Shown: positions 18,799 to 28,492, numbered from the stretch's first letter. The stretch: 64,000 nucleotides of DNA from Enterovibrio paralichthyis (GCF_019209835.1 NZ_JAHUTS010000020.1:1-64000); one strand, 5' to 3'. Program-made: numbers and translations. The notes: generated by a model from the sequence alone, not told the origin.

Positions 18799-19392
18799 AT
18801 GAATTCAAAGTCCATATCGGCATTTTTTGCGGAAAACCTGAATGCACCACTGGCGAATGTGCAGTGGTCTTGGGGTGCTGAAAACGAAAAGGGTGTTTAT
18901 CTTCGTATCTGGGCGATTGAAGTCGATGGAAACGAAGGGTTGGTATGTAAGTATTCAGCGGGTGATAGCCGTCTTGGTCAGAAAGAAAGACTGCGACATA
19001 TCAAAGAGATTGAACAGGGAAAGCTTGGCTATGTAGTAGTGCTTACTGAAGGTTCCCAGCCGGAAGGGGGCACTTGGCGCATTGAGAAGTACGAAGAGTG
19101 TATCTACCCGATCTAGGGCTTTTCCAAAAAAGAAAATGGCGATATTTACGCCATCATAGATTTTGAAACGCCTATCTATCCAGATTTGATTGGCAGCAAC
19201 GTAGATTTTGAAGCCATAAAAGCGGCTGCTGGCCAGAACAAAAAGTCGTTGGACATCTACGTGAAAGCGGTTGAAGAGTACAGCTGGCAACCAACCAAAC
19301 TGGATGAGGGAAATGGCATCATTTTCTTTGTCAGCAAGGATGGCACGAAAAAAGCTCAACTCAATATTGCTGCGGCAAAATGGGTTCGCTGA
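18799..19392 (+). pseudogene. Unknown protein gene interrupted by an in-frame TAG
   Basis: Reading from the ATG at 18799 gives 105 codons to a TAG at 19114-19116, after which the same frame stays open for 91 more codons to a TGA at 19390-19392. The two halves read smoothly through the stop (YPI, stop, GFSKKENGDI), so one ancestral protein of about 197 aa is likely; CAG to TAG would explain the change. I recognise no family. The first part, with WSWG near residues 23-26 and an RLRHIKEIEQG segment, is loosely like N-terminal modules of some predicted nucleases, a weak resemblance. The gene lies alone between a LysR gene and convergent iutA. Alternatives: a sequencing error, two separate products, or readthrough. 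Confidence 0.6.
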
Positions 19393-19438
19393 CAAATGAT
19401 GAATGCCTAAAAACATTACTTCTGAATGAACAAGTAAA

Positions 19439-19468
19439 AAGGGAAGCCTCAGTGCTTCCCTTGTTTTT
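19439..19468. terminator. Bidirectional terminator between the unknown gene and iutA
   Basis: AAGGGAAGC-CTCAGT-GCTTCCCTT with GTTTTT on one side and an A-run on the other, placed between convergent genes. Confidence 0.9.
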
Positions 19469-19515
19469 GACTACATAACCAAAGCGTCAATTTGCCTTAG
19501 CTCTGAAACGGCGGA

Positions 19516-21750
19516 TCAGTATTTCAGCTGGTAGTTGAGGGTGTAGGTGCGTCCGCGTCCTTTGTAATCAAACATTTCTGCCGGGCCATAATAGCTGTAC
19601 CAGCCTTTGGCGCGTTGCCCCCACACCGTGGTGTAGTCTTCGTTCAGCAGGTTTTGAATACCAAAGCCGAGGCTTCCTTTCGGCAGGTTTACGCTGCCGA
19701 TCAGGTCAAACACGCTGTACCCGTCAATGTTTCCATCGTTATCATCTTCCAAATCAAACAGGGTTTGGCTCTGGAGTTTGAGTGCGTAATCTTCTTCGTA
19801 CCAGCCCACCCAGGCACCTGCTTTGGAAGCGCTGGCATAATTGACCGACATTTTCGACCAGTTGCCTTCGCTATCCTGCTCTTTCGAATCAACCCAATGT
19901 CCTGTGATACCTGTCTGCAGGTTATCGGTGAGCCAGTATGCGACCTCCGCCTCAATGCCGTAGATGCGCTTTTTGGCGTCATTGATATCGATATTCAGGG
20001 TTTTCTTGTTGTACTTCAGCGTTTTGTCAGACTCTGAAATATACGCGGCCGCTTGCCAGCTAAGCGCGTCCAGTTGTTGGCGTGCACCTATCTCGATGCT
20101 GTTGGTTTTAATGCCCTGCATCTTAGAATTTGCAACGTTAATGCTGTCTGTCAGGGTGTAATGGCCGTTGGCATCGGCAGCGCTGTAGCTGCCCTGTCCA
20201 TAGTATTTTGCCGGATCGGCAAGATCGAAGCCCTGGGATAGGTTTGCCCAAACCTGAGCGTTTTTAGAAAGCTTGTATACCGTTCCCAGATTGAAAAGGC
20301 CAACGGTGTAATCGGTTGTCCCGCCGGGAACGGCATCAGCTGATGAGCCATTGCCCAGTGCAATTTTTTGCTGGATTGAAGCGGCAACAAAGTCGTCGAT
20401 ACTGTTTTGCATCCACTGATAGCGGTACCCGCCTGACAGTGACCAGTCATCCGTCAGCTGATAATCCGCCTGGATGAAGCCAGCGATTGAAGCGACTTCC
20501 GTGCCGGGGTAACGCCCGATCACTGCATCGGTTTTGTTTATCAGCCCGCCACTTTGGTAGCTCAGGCTGCGGTCAAACAGCGCCTGATTGGAACTGAGTT
20601 TATCCAGATAGCTGTCGATACCGTAGGTGACGGTGAGGTTTTCCGTTGATGTAACCATGGCGGCGCGAAGGCTGAGTACATCCGTATTCTGTTCGGATGC
20701 CGCAAGGTAAGAACCGTAAATAAATGGGATAAACGAGAATTCCTCTCGACGGAAAGACGCCTGCACGAACAGATCCTGCCCCAGTACATCGCTGTGGTGG
20801 TAGCTGGCATTCAGCATTAACCGCTCTGTACCGCCCTGTCTGTCGGAGCTGAAACCTTTTCGGGTTTCAATCAAACTCGTATCGGCGGGATTGCCGGTGA
20901 TGTTGTTGGGGGCACCGGCAAGGTTTTCTCCAAAATAAATGCCGTATGGGCTGTCTTGCTTGCTGGAATAATACTGAGCCAGCAGTTGAATACTCTGGTT
21001 GTCATCCTGTGTGATAGTGAGGGTGCCGAGCAGATCCACCACTTCGTTGAATTGCAGCGAGCCTTGTGTGATATCAGGAACAATAATGTCTCCATCGGCA
21101 TCAAATGCGCCTTTGTTTGCACCATAAACCACAGAGACGCGGCCATTTACGGTGTCATTACCGCCGCTGATTGACTGGGCGAGTTTGTAGTCAAAATCAT
21201 CACTGCCATTGAAGCCGCTGGTGGTGCCAGCATAGCTTTCAAAGGCCAGCTCGCCACCGTCTGCACGTTTGGTGATAATGTTGATTATCCCGCCTGTAGC
21301 GCCCGCACCGTAGATGGACGATGCGCCGGACAGCACTTCAATCGACGCAATATTGAAAGGATCGATGGCATCCAGCTGTCGGCTAACGGAGCGGGAAGAG
21401 TTAAGTGAGACACCATCAATCATGACCAACATTGGACGACCGCGCATATTCTGGCCGTAGTTGGTTCGACCCTGGCTGCTGAAATCCAGCGCAGGCACAG
21501 AGCTTGCCAGGATCTCACTGAGGTTTTTACCCCCACGGTACTCCTGTTCAATCTGTTCATCATTCACGACCCAAACGGTGCCGGGAATATCTGAAATACT
21601 CTTTTCACTGCGCCCGGTCACCACCACTGTGTCATGCAGGGTGTAGCTTTCAGTATCCGTGGATGCCAGCACTGCTGGTGAGTAGGCAGCGGCAGCAGCA
21701 AGAATAGCGGTGGTGATGGGGTTGGTTATGAACATCCTTGATAGTTTCAC
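19516..21750 (-). CDS. iutA: Ferric-aerobactin TonB-dependent outer-membrane receptor
   Basis: 744-aa outer-membrane receptor. A signal peptide covers residues 1-29 (ending AVLA), followed by a TonB-box-like DTVVVTG segment, a plug domain (to about 180) and a 22-strand barrel ending in aromatic-rich TYTLNYQLKY. Many segments match E. coli IutA closely, for example RTNYGQNMRGRP, DGVSLNSSR, SADAVPGG and TTVWGQRA, so the substrate call is firm. The start is a GTG at 21750 with AGGGAA eight bases ahead; an ATG five codons on has no usable spacing. It is the last gene of the iuc run and is separated from the fhuF-like gene by 117 bp containing a hairpin. Confidence 0.95.
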   Translation of the reverse strand: MKLSRMFITNPITTAILAAAAAYSPAVLASTDTESYTLHDTVVVTGRSEKSISDIPGTVWVVNDEQIEQEYRGGKNLSEILASSVPALDFSSQGRTNYGQNMRGRPMLVMIDGVSLNSSRSVSRQLDAIDPFNIASIEVLSGASSIYGAGATGGIINIITKRADGGELAFESYAGTTSGFNGSDDFDYKLAQSISGGNDTVNGRVSVVYGANKGAFDADGDIIVPDITQGSLQFNEVVDLLGTLTITQDDNQSIQLLAQYYSSKQDSPYGIYFGENLAGAPNNITGNPADTSLIETRKGFSSDRQGGTERLMLNASYHHSDVLGQDLFVQASFRREEFSFIPFIYGSYLAASEQNTDVLSLRAAMVTSTENLTVTYGIDSYLDKLSSNQALFDRSLSYQSGGLINKTDAVIGRYPGTEVASIAGFIQADYQLTDDWSLSGGYRYQWMQNSIDDFVAASIQQKIALGNGSSADAVPGGTTDYTVGLFNLGTVYKLSKNAQVWANLSQGFDLADPAKYYGQGSYSAADANGHYTLTDSINVANSKMQGIKTNSIEIGARQQLDALSWQAAAYISESDKTLKYNKKTLNIDINDAKKRIYGIEAEVAYWLTDNLQTGITGHWVDSKEQDSEGNWSKMSVNYASASKAGAWVGWYEEDYALKLQSQTLFDLEDDNDGNIDGYSVFDLIGSVNLPKGSLGFGIQNLLNEDYTTVWGQRAKGWYSYYGPAEMFDYKGRGRTYTLNYQLKY

Positions 21751-21830
21751 TTCTAATTTCCCTGTTTTTCATCGTTTTATCAATGTGATACCAGCCCTTT
21801 AATTCAAAGGGGAAAGTATCGCTTTAGCAC

Positions 21831-21854
21831 TAAACGCATAAATAAATGCGTTTA
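21831..21854 (-). other. Intercistronic hairpin between fhuF-like gene and iutA
   Basis: TAAACGCAT and ATGCGTTTA form a perfect 9-bp stem with a 6-nt loop. No T-run follows on the minus strand, so it is more likely an mRNA-stability or partial attenuation element than a full terminator. A second, shorter stem (CCCTTT/AAAGGG) lies at 21795-21811. Confidence 0.45.
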
Positions 21855-21867
21855 ATAGAGATTCGTA

Positions 21868-22638
21868 TTACGCTTTTTGTTTAAAAAAACGCTGGTTGAT
21901 CAGCGCGACCTGCTCCGCCTCACTGCGTCGCTGACAGGTACCGCAAAGCGCTTTCCCTTTGCCGGGAAGAGCATATTTGAGGCAGCAGCTTAACCGTCGG
22001 GGCATACAAACTGTCTTATCTCCCTGCGTGATAGTGAGCCACTGAACGCTTTGCGCCAGCGAAGGTGGAAAGTGGCTGAAAAAAGCCACCAGTTGCCGGT
22101 TTATGACATTTCCATCCACCTCAAAGGGTTGCAGGCGGCTCCATGGTGACGCCATGGCCAGCGCTGTGTTACTCCAGAGGATCCTTGGGCTGACAGAAAA
22201 ATTGCGCCTAAACAGTGCAAAGCAGGCGTTGGCAATCCCCGTCACGGTGTCAAAAAACAGTGCAGGGCTTTCATTCTCACCAAAGGGCTGCGTCGTCCAC
22301 CCTAAGCGGCTTGCCTGTACGTCATAGCCAAGCTGTTGCCAGGGGCTAATGGGTCTGCCTGATAAAAGATGAACGGCTACCAATGGAGACAGCAGATGGG
22401 CAACCCATTGCTTGTGCACCAACGAGGCGGCCACTTTGGCTGTTGGCGCCTGATGTGCCTTTTGAAAAGTGAGCACAGCTTGCTGGGCGAACACATCATC
22501 TTTCAGCAACCTGCCAAGCGGCTGGGCATCCTCAGACGCGGGTTGCCAGCACCATGCCGGATTCAGCTTGGCTAGCCGGCTTTCCAGAGAGCCTTCCTGA
22601 AGCACAGGGTGCAGGGAGCAAAAGGTGAGCTCGTTCAC
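21868..22638 (-). CDS. FhuF-like siderophore-iron reductase
   Basis: 256-aa protein ending in a cysteine motif CC-x12-C-x2-C (about residues 217-234), the [2Fe-2S] ligand pattern of the FhuF C-terminal domain (E. coli has a slightly shorter spacing). Such proteins reduce ferric hydroxamate siderophores in the cytoplasm to release iron. The start is a GTG overlapping the iucD stop as GTGA, with GAGG ahead, so translation is coupled to iucD. Its place inside the aerobactin operon points to ferric aerobactin as substrate. Confidence 0.82.
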   Translation of the reverse strand: MNELTFCSLHPVLQEGSLESRLAKLNPAWCWQPASEDAQPLGRLLKDDVFAQQAVLTFQKAHQAPTAKVAASLVHKQWVAHLLSPLVAVHLLSGRPISPWQQLGYDVQASRLGWTTQPFGENESPALFFDTVTGIANACFALFRRNFSVSPRILWSNTALAMASPWSRLQPFEVDGNVINRQLVAFFSHFPPSLAQSVQWLTITQGDKTVCMPRRLSCCLKYALPGKGKALCGTCQRRSEAEQVALINQRFFKQKA

Positions 22639-23942
22639 GCCAGCGCCTCGACCTTAGAGGACGTATTGACCCAGTCCATGAGCGAAGGCCCGATGTCTGT
22701 GTCAAACACCGGCTTAGGGCATAAACGATTAACGATCTGGGCGGAACGCCAGGCCATCAGGCTCAGCTGCGGCTCGGCAATGCCGTGGCTGTGCATGCCT
22801 GCATTCACGGCAAATATCCGGTTTGAGTCGCGGTGCGCCCAGTCCACTTCGAAAGACGGGCTCAACCGGAACCTGCCTTCGCGGTCGATGTTAATCAGAG
22901 GCCTGAGTCCATCGAGGCAGCTTGGCGTGCGGCTTTCAAAGCCGGTGGCGAGGACGATGATGTCAGCGTCAATCCACTCGCTTTTCTCAGACAGCTTGTT
23001 TTGAACGGCGAATTCATACGCTCCCTTGCTGGGGTGGAGTTGTGTCATGGTGCGGTGGGGGAGCAGCCGAACCCACTTTTCTTCGTTGTTTACGTCAAAC
23101 CGTTGATAAAGCTCGCGGTAGATGTCGAGCAGTGCTTTCTGGGTAATGCCATCAGATGTCAGTTTCTGGTTATTGATTTCCCGCGCTTTGACTTCTGGCG
23201 ACAGGGCAAGGAAGGCTTCGACATAATCCGGGGTGAAATATTCATTGGTGAAGGCGGCTTCATCCAATGGCTGGTAATTAGGCCTGCGGGATACCCAATC
23301 CAGTTTTGCCGGTTTCCCCCAGGTGCCGCGCAGTGCATTCAGGAAAATATCGGCGCCGCTCTGTCCGCCGCCGACAATGGCAACACGTTTCCCTGCGAAG
23401 TCACGTTCGCGGAGGGCAATTTCTGCAGCATGAAACACACGCTCCCCAATATGGGATTTGGCACAATCCGGCACCAATGGCGATTTTCCGGTGCCAAGAC
23501 ACAGGTTTCTGGCAAGCGTTGTGCCTTTGTCTGTGTGGATGTGGAACAGTCCTGCCGCATATTCGATTTTGTCGACACGGGTCGAGAAAGCGATGTTCGG
23601 CAGTTTCTCAGATGCCCAACGGAGATAGTCGGAAAACTCCATCCGTGAAATACAGCTCAACTCGGCAGACAGGAAACGGTAAATGCGTTTCTTCTCCACC
23701 AGATAGGCCAGGAAAGAATAGGGGTTCTGGGGTGATACCGGGGTCACCAGATCTTTGAGAAACATGGTTTGCATGTGCGTATCGTCGAGCAGCATGCCTG
23801 GGTGCCAAGTCACGCTCTCCCTGCTTTCAAAAAAGCGGCTGCTTATCGCCGGTGCTTGCTGCAGGAGTGCTGCAACACTGAGGTTAAAGGGGCCTGCACC
23901 AATGCCAGCAAGATCCAGAATCTGAGAAGATGTCGTCGTCAT
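22635..23942 (-). CDS. iucD: L-lysine N6-monooxygenase of aerobactin synthesis
   Basis: Flavin-dependent N-hydroxylase that converts lysine to N6-hydroxylysine, the first step of aerobactin assembly. The 435-aa protein has the FAD motif GIGAGPFN (13-20), the NADPH motif GGGQSGAD (191-198) and the C-terminal ATGF segment. Length fits IucD (about 440). AAAGGAG precedes the ATG, 12 bp after iucC. Confidence 0.95.
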   Translation of the reverse strand: MTTTSSQILDLAGIGAGPFNLSVAALLQQAPAISSRFFESRESVTWHPGMLLDDTHMQTMFLKDLVTPVSPQNPYSFLAYLVEKKRIYRFLSAELSCISRMEFSDYLRWASEKLPNIAFSTRVDKIEYAAGLFHIHTDKGTTLARNLCLGTGKSPLVPDCAKSHIGERVFHAAEIALRERDFAGKRVAIVGGGQSGADIFLNALRGTWGKPAKLDWVSRRPNYQPLDEAAFTNEYFTPDYVEAFLALSPEVKAREINNQKLTSDGITQKALLDIYRELYQRFDVNNEEKWVRLLPHRTMTQLHPSKGAYEFAVQNKLSEKSEWIDADIIVLATGFESRTPSCLDGLRPLINIDREGRFRLSPSFEVDWAHRDSNRIFAVNAGMHSHGIAEPQLSLMAWRSAQIVNRLCPKPVFDTDIGPSLMDWVNTSSKVEALA

Positions 23943-23954
23943 TATTGTCTCCTT

Positions 23955-25715
23955 TCAATGGGTGACCAGGTACAGCGGGTTATCGATAAAATGATCCATC
24001 TGCGGCAGCATGCGGTTGGCACTGTTGTCGGTTGCATGGCGGAATTTGGCAAGGTTCAATCCAAGCCGGCGGATGGTGGGCGTGAATAGATCGAGCTGTT
24101 GGAAACGGGAGGCCAGTTCTGGGTTTGAACGCATATAGGCGTGGAGTTCATCTGCCAGCAGCCTGTAAAAACGGTGTTCAGTGACGCCGACTTTTTCCGT
24201 CAGCGGGGAGATAAACCGAAGCACAGTCACGAAATGACCGGTCTGTAAGTCGTGAACAATCAAGTCCGCAGGCAAGGTGACGGTGACATCTTTCACCGCT
24301 TGGGGAAGGCTGTCTTGTTCTGGAATATCACCTTGCATCAGGCGCATATCGCCCTGGAAATCTTTCAGCAGAATGCGTTTCGGTACGTTGTTTTCCAGCA
24401 CCAAGGTGATGTTTTGTCCATGGGCGATAAGGGACACGCCGTACTTTGCCAACAGGTGGTAATAGGGAATAACCACGACGCGGAACAGTTGAGAAAGCCA
24501 GTTTTCGGCCGATAAACCAGATGCATGGATGTAAGCGCCAATCAACGGCTTTCCTGTGCTGTCTGTCTCCATCAGCGCTGCCATCAGTATGGCCTGCTCC
24601 CCGGACTTCATTTTTAACGCCGCAGATTCACGCCAAATGACCCCGCATAACTCGTGATAGCGGTAGGGCGCGTCGTTGAGCGAGTCATAAACAAGGTGTG
24701 AAACGGTCAGGCTCGCAGGCTCTTGCAGCACCCCTGTACCGGATAAGGCAAACAGCGGGTCGCTTTTAACCGTGTTTTCCAGCCACTCTGAGGCCAGCGG
24801 GCCAGCTTGAATGTAGCGTGATGGAATGCCCCGGTAACAAGACGTGTTCATGATGGTAAGCGGTAACTTGATGTCGTATTGCGCGGGGCGTGACACATTG
24901 GTCAGGGTGCGAAGGCTAAGCTGGGGCAAGAAGTGATCCCCGCAAACGCCCAGATACACCATCTCTTGTTTGGCGAGCTCTGCGACAAACAGTAAAGAGA
25001 GTTTGTGATCCCATTGCCAGGGGTGAACCGGCAACAAAAGGAAGTGGTCGGGATTGAGTCCAAGCGCGTTCAAATCGCAATGGAAAGATGCCAGATCACG
25101 GTCAGACAGTGCACTTTGGTAAAGCGTATCCCAATCCAGTTGACCTGAAATGGCTTCGCAAACCAGGGTGCGGCGCACAGCCAGCCAGCATAGCTGAAAT
25201 GGCTCTTCGCCTTCCGGCGCAAACCGGCGTAAATCCTCACAGCCCCAGCCCCGTCTTCCTTTGTTGAAGGCAAATTTGGGGTGCCCATCGAACAAACACT
25301 GCTGTTTTTCGAGAGACAGGCGGGCAAATGCTTCCGCATCCAGATTTTCCCTTAGCTGCATCAACTTACAGTCACCCAACAAGGTGGCGTACAGGTCTTC
25401 AAGATGCTCAGCCAGGGTTTCATCATCCAGCCCCAAAGCGGTCTGGGCATCCAGCATAAAGCCACTGGCCTCGACAGGCTGCTCAGCTCCCTTGTTGTCC
25501 AGACGGCGCACAGAATCCGGCAGGATATTGAGCTGTCCCCAGATGTTGCGTTTCCCGTTTACCAGATAACGGTTGCCATTGGGTAAGGTGAGGCAATGGT
25601 TCCCAGAATCCGCTTCAAGCCGGAATGCCTGTTCGTATTCCAGTTCGCTGATGATCTTGGCAACCAGCGCGCGGTTGGCTTTTTCCCAGAATTGGTGAAG
25701 CGCGGATTGTTCCAT
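23955..25715 (-). CDS. iucC: Aerobactin synthase IucC
   Basis: NIS synthetase that joins the second acetyl-hydroxylysine to the citryl intermediate. The start chosen is the ATG at 25715, overlapping the iucB stop as TAATG, with GGGAG eight bases ahead; a GTG two codons upstream is too close to that site. The product is 586 aa (E. coli 580). Family hallmarks are the HPWQWDH segment, the GIPSRYIQAGPLASEW region and the C-terminal LAKYGVSLIAHGQN motif of IucA/IucC enzymes. Confidence 0.94.
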   Translation of the reverse strand: MEQSALHQFWEKANRALVAKIISELEYEQAFRLEADSGNHCLTLPNGNRYLVNGKRNIWGQLNILPDSVRRLDNKGAEQPVEASGFMLDAQTALGLDDETLAEHLEDLYATLLGDCKLMQLRENLDAEAFARLSLEKQQCLFDGHPKFAFNKGRRGWGCEDLRRFAPEGEEPFQLCWLAVRRTLVCEAISGQLDWDTLYQSALSDRDLASFHCDLNALGLNPDHFLLLPVHPWQWDHKLSLLFVAELAKQEMVYLGVCGDHFLPQLSLRTLTNVSRPAQYDIKLPLTIMNTSCYRGIPSRYIQAGPLASEWLENTVKSDPLFALSGTGVLQEPASLTVSHLVYDSLNDAPYRYHELCGVIWRESAALKMKSGEQAILMAALMETDSTGKPLIGAYIHASGLSAENWLSQLFRVVVIPYYHLLAKYGVSLIAHGQNITLVLENNVPKRILLKDFQGDMRLMQGDIPEQDSLPQAVKDVTVTLPADLIVHDLQTGHFVTVLRFISPLTEKVGVTEHRFYRLLADELHAYMRSNPELASRFQQLDLFTPTIRRLGLNLAKFRHATDNSANRMLPQMDHFIDNPLYLVTH

Positions 25716-26653
25716 TACCACTGCTCCCTGAAAAAGGCGTAACGATTGGTCATCATTAGCGCGGAACGTTTATGAGGAAAATCGAACAGGAACTCACGTT
25801 TGAAACCGACGCTTTCAATGCGGTTGAACAGCCGGGCATTGTCGTGACGGGGTTCGAGTACGATGCGCTGTGTCCGGCAGTCATCGAGGAACAGATAGTG
25901 GGTGATGGCGCGCATCCACAAGTTGAAATAGCGCTCGCCACGGAACGTCTCCTCACCAACAAGTAAGTGGATGCCGCGATCAAATGGCTGGCAGTCATAG
26001 TAAGGGGCAAGCCTGTCTTCGCTGACCCAGTACGCTTCGATGTAGCCAAAAGGTTGTCCGTCAAATTCACCTATCAGGGGGAGTGTGTGTGGGTCCGCCA
26101 AGCGCGCATTGGCATAGTCGAGCAGAGCCTCTTCCGACCACGCCTGCTCCCAGAAATCGGCAACACGCGGACAATGCATCCAACGGGTAAATCGCGGCAG
26201 ATCCTGTTCGGGATCGAACAGACGGAAGCTGACGTTGATGCCGCTCACCGGATCGGTACGCTGGTAGACATAACCCTGTGGCGCAAGCGGGCGTTTGGGG
26301 TGGAATCCGGATTGCGTGGAGCTTTGGATCGGCAATGCCGGATAGCGATCTGACGGTGTATGGCAAAGGCCGGTCGTAGGCAGCTGATAAAATTGTGAGC
26401 GGGTAAGGACATCTCCGAGAAACATGTTCAGCCAGTCTGATGGGGCGATCAGTGACTGCCAGCGATCGCGGAGCAACAACACAGCACTCGATGCCCGGTG
26501 GGTACAAAAATAACGATCCAGCGCGTTGGCAATGTCTCTTCCCGTGGTTTGCTCAAGATCGGCAAACAGCATTTCAGGCACCAGTTCAGGGATTGCGTTG
26601 TCCCTTTGATGCTTGGATAAGTTGGCAGGCGGCGCTATCTGGCAATCAGACAT
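25715..26653 (-). CDS. iucB: N6-hydroxylysine O-acetyltransferase
   Basis: GNAT-fold enzyme that acetylates N6-hydroxylysine. The start chosen is the ATG at 26653 with AAGGAAG seven bases ahead, giving 312 aa (E. coli 315); the longer open frame begins inside iucA and has no such support. The gene then overlaps the iucA stop by 8 bp. The C-terminal half carries the acetyltransferase core (GIHLLVGEETFRGERYF region, acetyl-CoA site). Confidence 0.93.
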   Translation of the reverse strand: MSDCQIAPPANLSKHQRDNAIPELVPEMLFADLEQTTGRDIANALDRYFCTHRASSAVLLLRDRWQSLIAPSDWLNMFLGDVLTRSQFYQLPTTGLCHTPSDRYPALPIQSSTQSGFHPKRPLAPQGYVYQRTDPVSGINVSFRLFDPEQDLPRFTRWMHCPRVADFWEQAWSEEALLDYANARLADPHTLPLIGEFDGQPFGYIEAYWVSEDRLAPYYDCQPFDRGIHLLVGEETFRGERYFNLWMRAITHYLFLDDCRTQRIVLEPRHDNARLFNRIESVGFKREFLFDFPHKRSALMMTNRYAFFREQW

Positions 26654-28439
26654 AGTGTGCTTCCTTTTCATTTGATGGACGGTTGTCAGGCGTCTTTTGC
26701 GCCAGCGGATTGGGCAGGTCAAAATAAATCACTTTTGGATCCGGAATGGCGTTTTCATTCAGATCCTGCAAGTAGCAGTAAAAGTTGCCCTTGCAGCAAA
26801 GGGTTGGGCTTTCCAGAACATGGTTGAGGCAGTGAGGGTCCGCGAGCTTTCCTTTCAATGACGCCAATGAAGTGCGCAGCCTTTCCAGCAGCAGGTGCTC
26901 CGGCACACCGCAATGAAGGGAAAGGGATGCAATCACGCTGTAAGTGGAATTGATAATCAGGTAGTAGGGGAAATAGCGCTGCACCTTCTCCGGCTCCCAG
27001 AAGTTTTCCAAATCCTGGGTATCGTCAACCAGCACCTCCGGGAAGTGGGAATAGGCAAGGTCGGTATAGCCGGTGCCCTGGCAATCCCTGTAGTACATGC
27101 CCACTGGCATTCCCTGGTGCAGGCGCATCACGATGTTCTGTTGGTGCGCCAGAAACACAATGCCGTTGTTTCCCTGTAGCGAGAAAAGCGGTTCTACCAC
27201 TTCCTGGCAATAGCGCTCAAACCAGGTGACCGCCGCGTTTTCGGGTGTTGTCGCTAATCGTGCAGCTGCCTGCTTCACCCTTGCTGCCAAAAGGCTATCC
27301 CCACCAAAAGGATGTTGTTGGCAGAGGGTTGCCAGCACCACAGCCTCTTCTTCCGGTCTGTTTGCCAGCGGGTTTTCCCTCAGTGCCACCAGGGATTCAT
27401 CAATGACTTTCCCTTGAGCATCCAACAAGGCAATATAGCCGGGTTCCTGCATGATGTTAAAGCCATCAGGCAGCGTGGCAGACTCTCCGAGGTTATTGGA
27501 TTGGAAAACCTGATTGAGACGGATGCCCCGCATGACTTCTTTTAACGAGAGCGTGCGCAGGGAGTTGGTCAGTCTTACGCTCAGTGAGAATTTCAGCTGG
27601 AAAGGCAGTTGCGGGCTATACAGGGATCGCGTGGAAGACGTGGGGTACCAGTGCTGACCAACTTCGCCCAAATCGAGCAACAGCCCGCGGGCGTGATAGT
27701 CCTGGATATCCGGATGTTCCAACAGCACCTTGGCCTGCCAGGGGTGGGCAGGAAAAGGCACAAACCCTTCGGGAACAGACAGCGCATTGCTGAGCAGGGG
27801 ATCTGCGTCAATCAACGCACGGATCGGGTTGTGGGCTGTCTCTTGGGCGTCGTGATGGCTCAAGGTCAGCCATTCCGCGACAGCAAACCATCGCAGTGGA
27901 AACTGACCGCCAAACTCCGGCGAATAGCGCTTGGCATCATCCTGAGAAAACTGTTCACGGCTTTTCGGGGCAGGATGGACGGAGTGACCGGCCAGTAACC
28001 CTTGCTCAGCTTGCTCGAAGCGCAGTTTGGACGTAAACAGTGCTGCCAGATCTGGCTGGTGGGAAATGGCTTTGGCTGTATTCCCCTGGCTTTCCACGAC
28101 CCGGGTGATGAAAGCTGTTTTCTGCTGTTCGGTTAGTTGGCCGACCAAGGTCGGCTCTGAAACCACTTCAGCCAGCATTTCTGAAAAAGTGAGCGGAACG
28201 GCACCGTTTTGCGTGACCAGATACGCGGGCATTTTGTATTCGTGGAGACCTAACGCTGAGTATTTGCTGATCTGATAGGAAATATGGCTGTTATCATTCA
28301 GAGGAATAGTAAGCACGTGCTGGTCAGGATTCAGTTCTTCAACGGTAACCAAAGGGCATTCACGTAAGAAGGCATTAAGAAAACAAGAAGTAGCGACATC
28401 TGAGCAATTAAATCCATAGCTATATTGTTGATTTTCCAT
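26646..28439 (-). CDS. iucA: N2-citryl-N6-acetyl-N6-hydroxylysine synthase IucA
   Basis: NIS synthetase that condenses citrate with the first acetyl-hydroxylysine. 597 aa (E. coli 574). It shares with IucC the HPWQAKV segment, the SSTRSLYSP ATP-binding region and the LAHQQNIVMRLHQG motif near the C-terminal third. It is the first gene of the minus-strand run iucA-B-C-D-fhuF-like-iutA and has a Fur-box-like sequence 35 bp upstream of its ATG. Confidence 0.94.
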   Translation of the reverse strand: MENQQYSYGFNCSDVATSCFLNAFLRECPLVTVEELNPDQHVLTIPLNDNSHISYQISKYSALGLHEYKMPAYLVTQNGAVPLTFSEMLAEVVSEPTLVGQLTEQQKTAFITRVVESQGNTAKAISHQPDLAALFTSKLRFEQAEQGLLAGHSVHPAPKSREQFSQDDAKRYSPEFGGQFPLRWFAVAEWLTLSHHDAQETAHNPIRALIDADPLLSNALSVPEGFVPFPAHPWQAKVLLEHPDIQDYHARGLLLDLGEVGQHWYPTSSTRSLYSPQLPFQLKFSLSVRLTNSLRTLSLKEVMRGIRLNQVFQSNNLGESATLPDGFNIMQEPGYIALLDAQGKVIDESLVALRENPLANRPEEEAVVLATLCQQHPFGGDSLLAARVKQAAARLATTPENAAVTWFERYCQEVVEPLFSLQGNNGIVFLAHQQNIVMRLHQGMPVGMYYRDCQGTGYTDLAYSHFPEVLVDDTQDLENFWEPEKVQRYFPYYLIINSTYSVIASLSLHCGVPEHLLLERLRTSLASLKGKLADPHCLNHVLESPTLCCKGNFYCYLQDLNENAIPDPKVIYFDLPNPLAQKTPDNRPSNEKEAHYV

Positions 28440-28473
28440 TTCTTACATTCTCATTGAGCGACTTTATGCGAAT

Positions 28474-28492
28474 GATAATGATTCTTATTTGA
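28474..28492. promoter_or_regulatory. Fur-box-like site upstream of iucA
   Basis: GATAATGATTCTTATTTGA matches 13 of 19 positions of the consensus Fur box, including the first nine. It lies 35-53 bp before the iucA start, where it would overlap the promoter and repress in iron-rich conditions. Family knowledge: aerobactin operons are Fur-controlled. Confidence 0.8.

Noticed and set aside
19114..19116. TAG read as pyrrolysine or a programmed recoding site
   Set aside because: No pylTSBCD genes, no recognisable readthrough context or downstream structure; simple mutation or read error is more likely.
21831..21854. Full intrinsic terminator before iutA
   Set aside because: No U-run on the minus strand, and iutA otherwise lacks a clear separate Fur promoter; kept as an intercistronic hairpin.
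22833..23648. 271-codon open frame opposite iucD
   Set aside because: Antisense shadow of a securely identified iucD; no recognisable motif or ribosome binding site.
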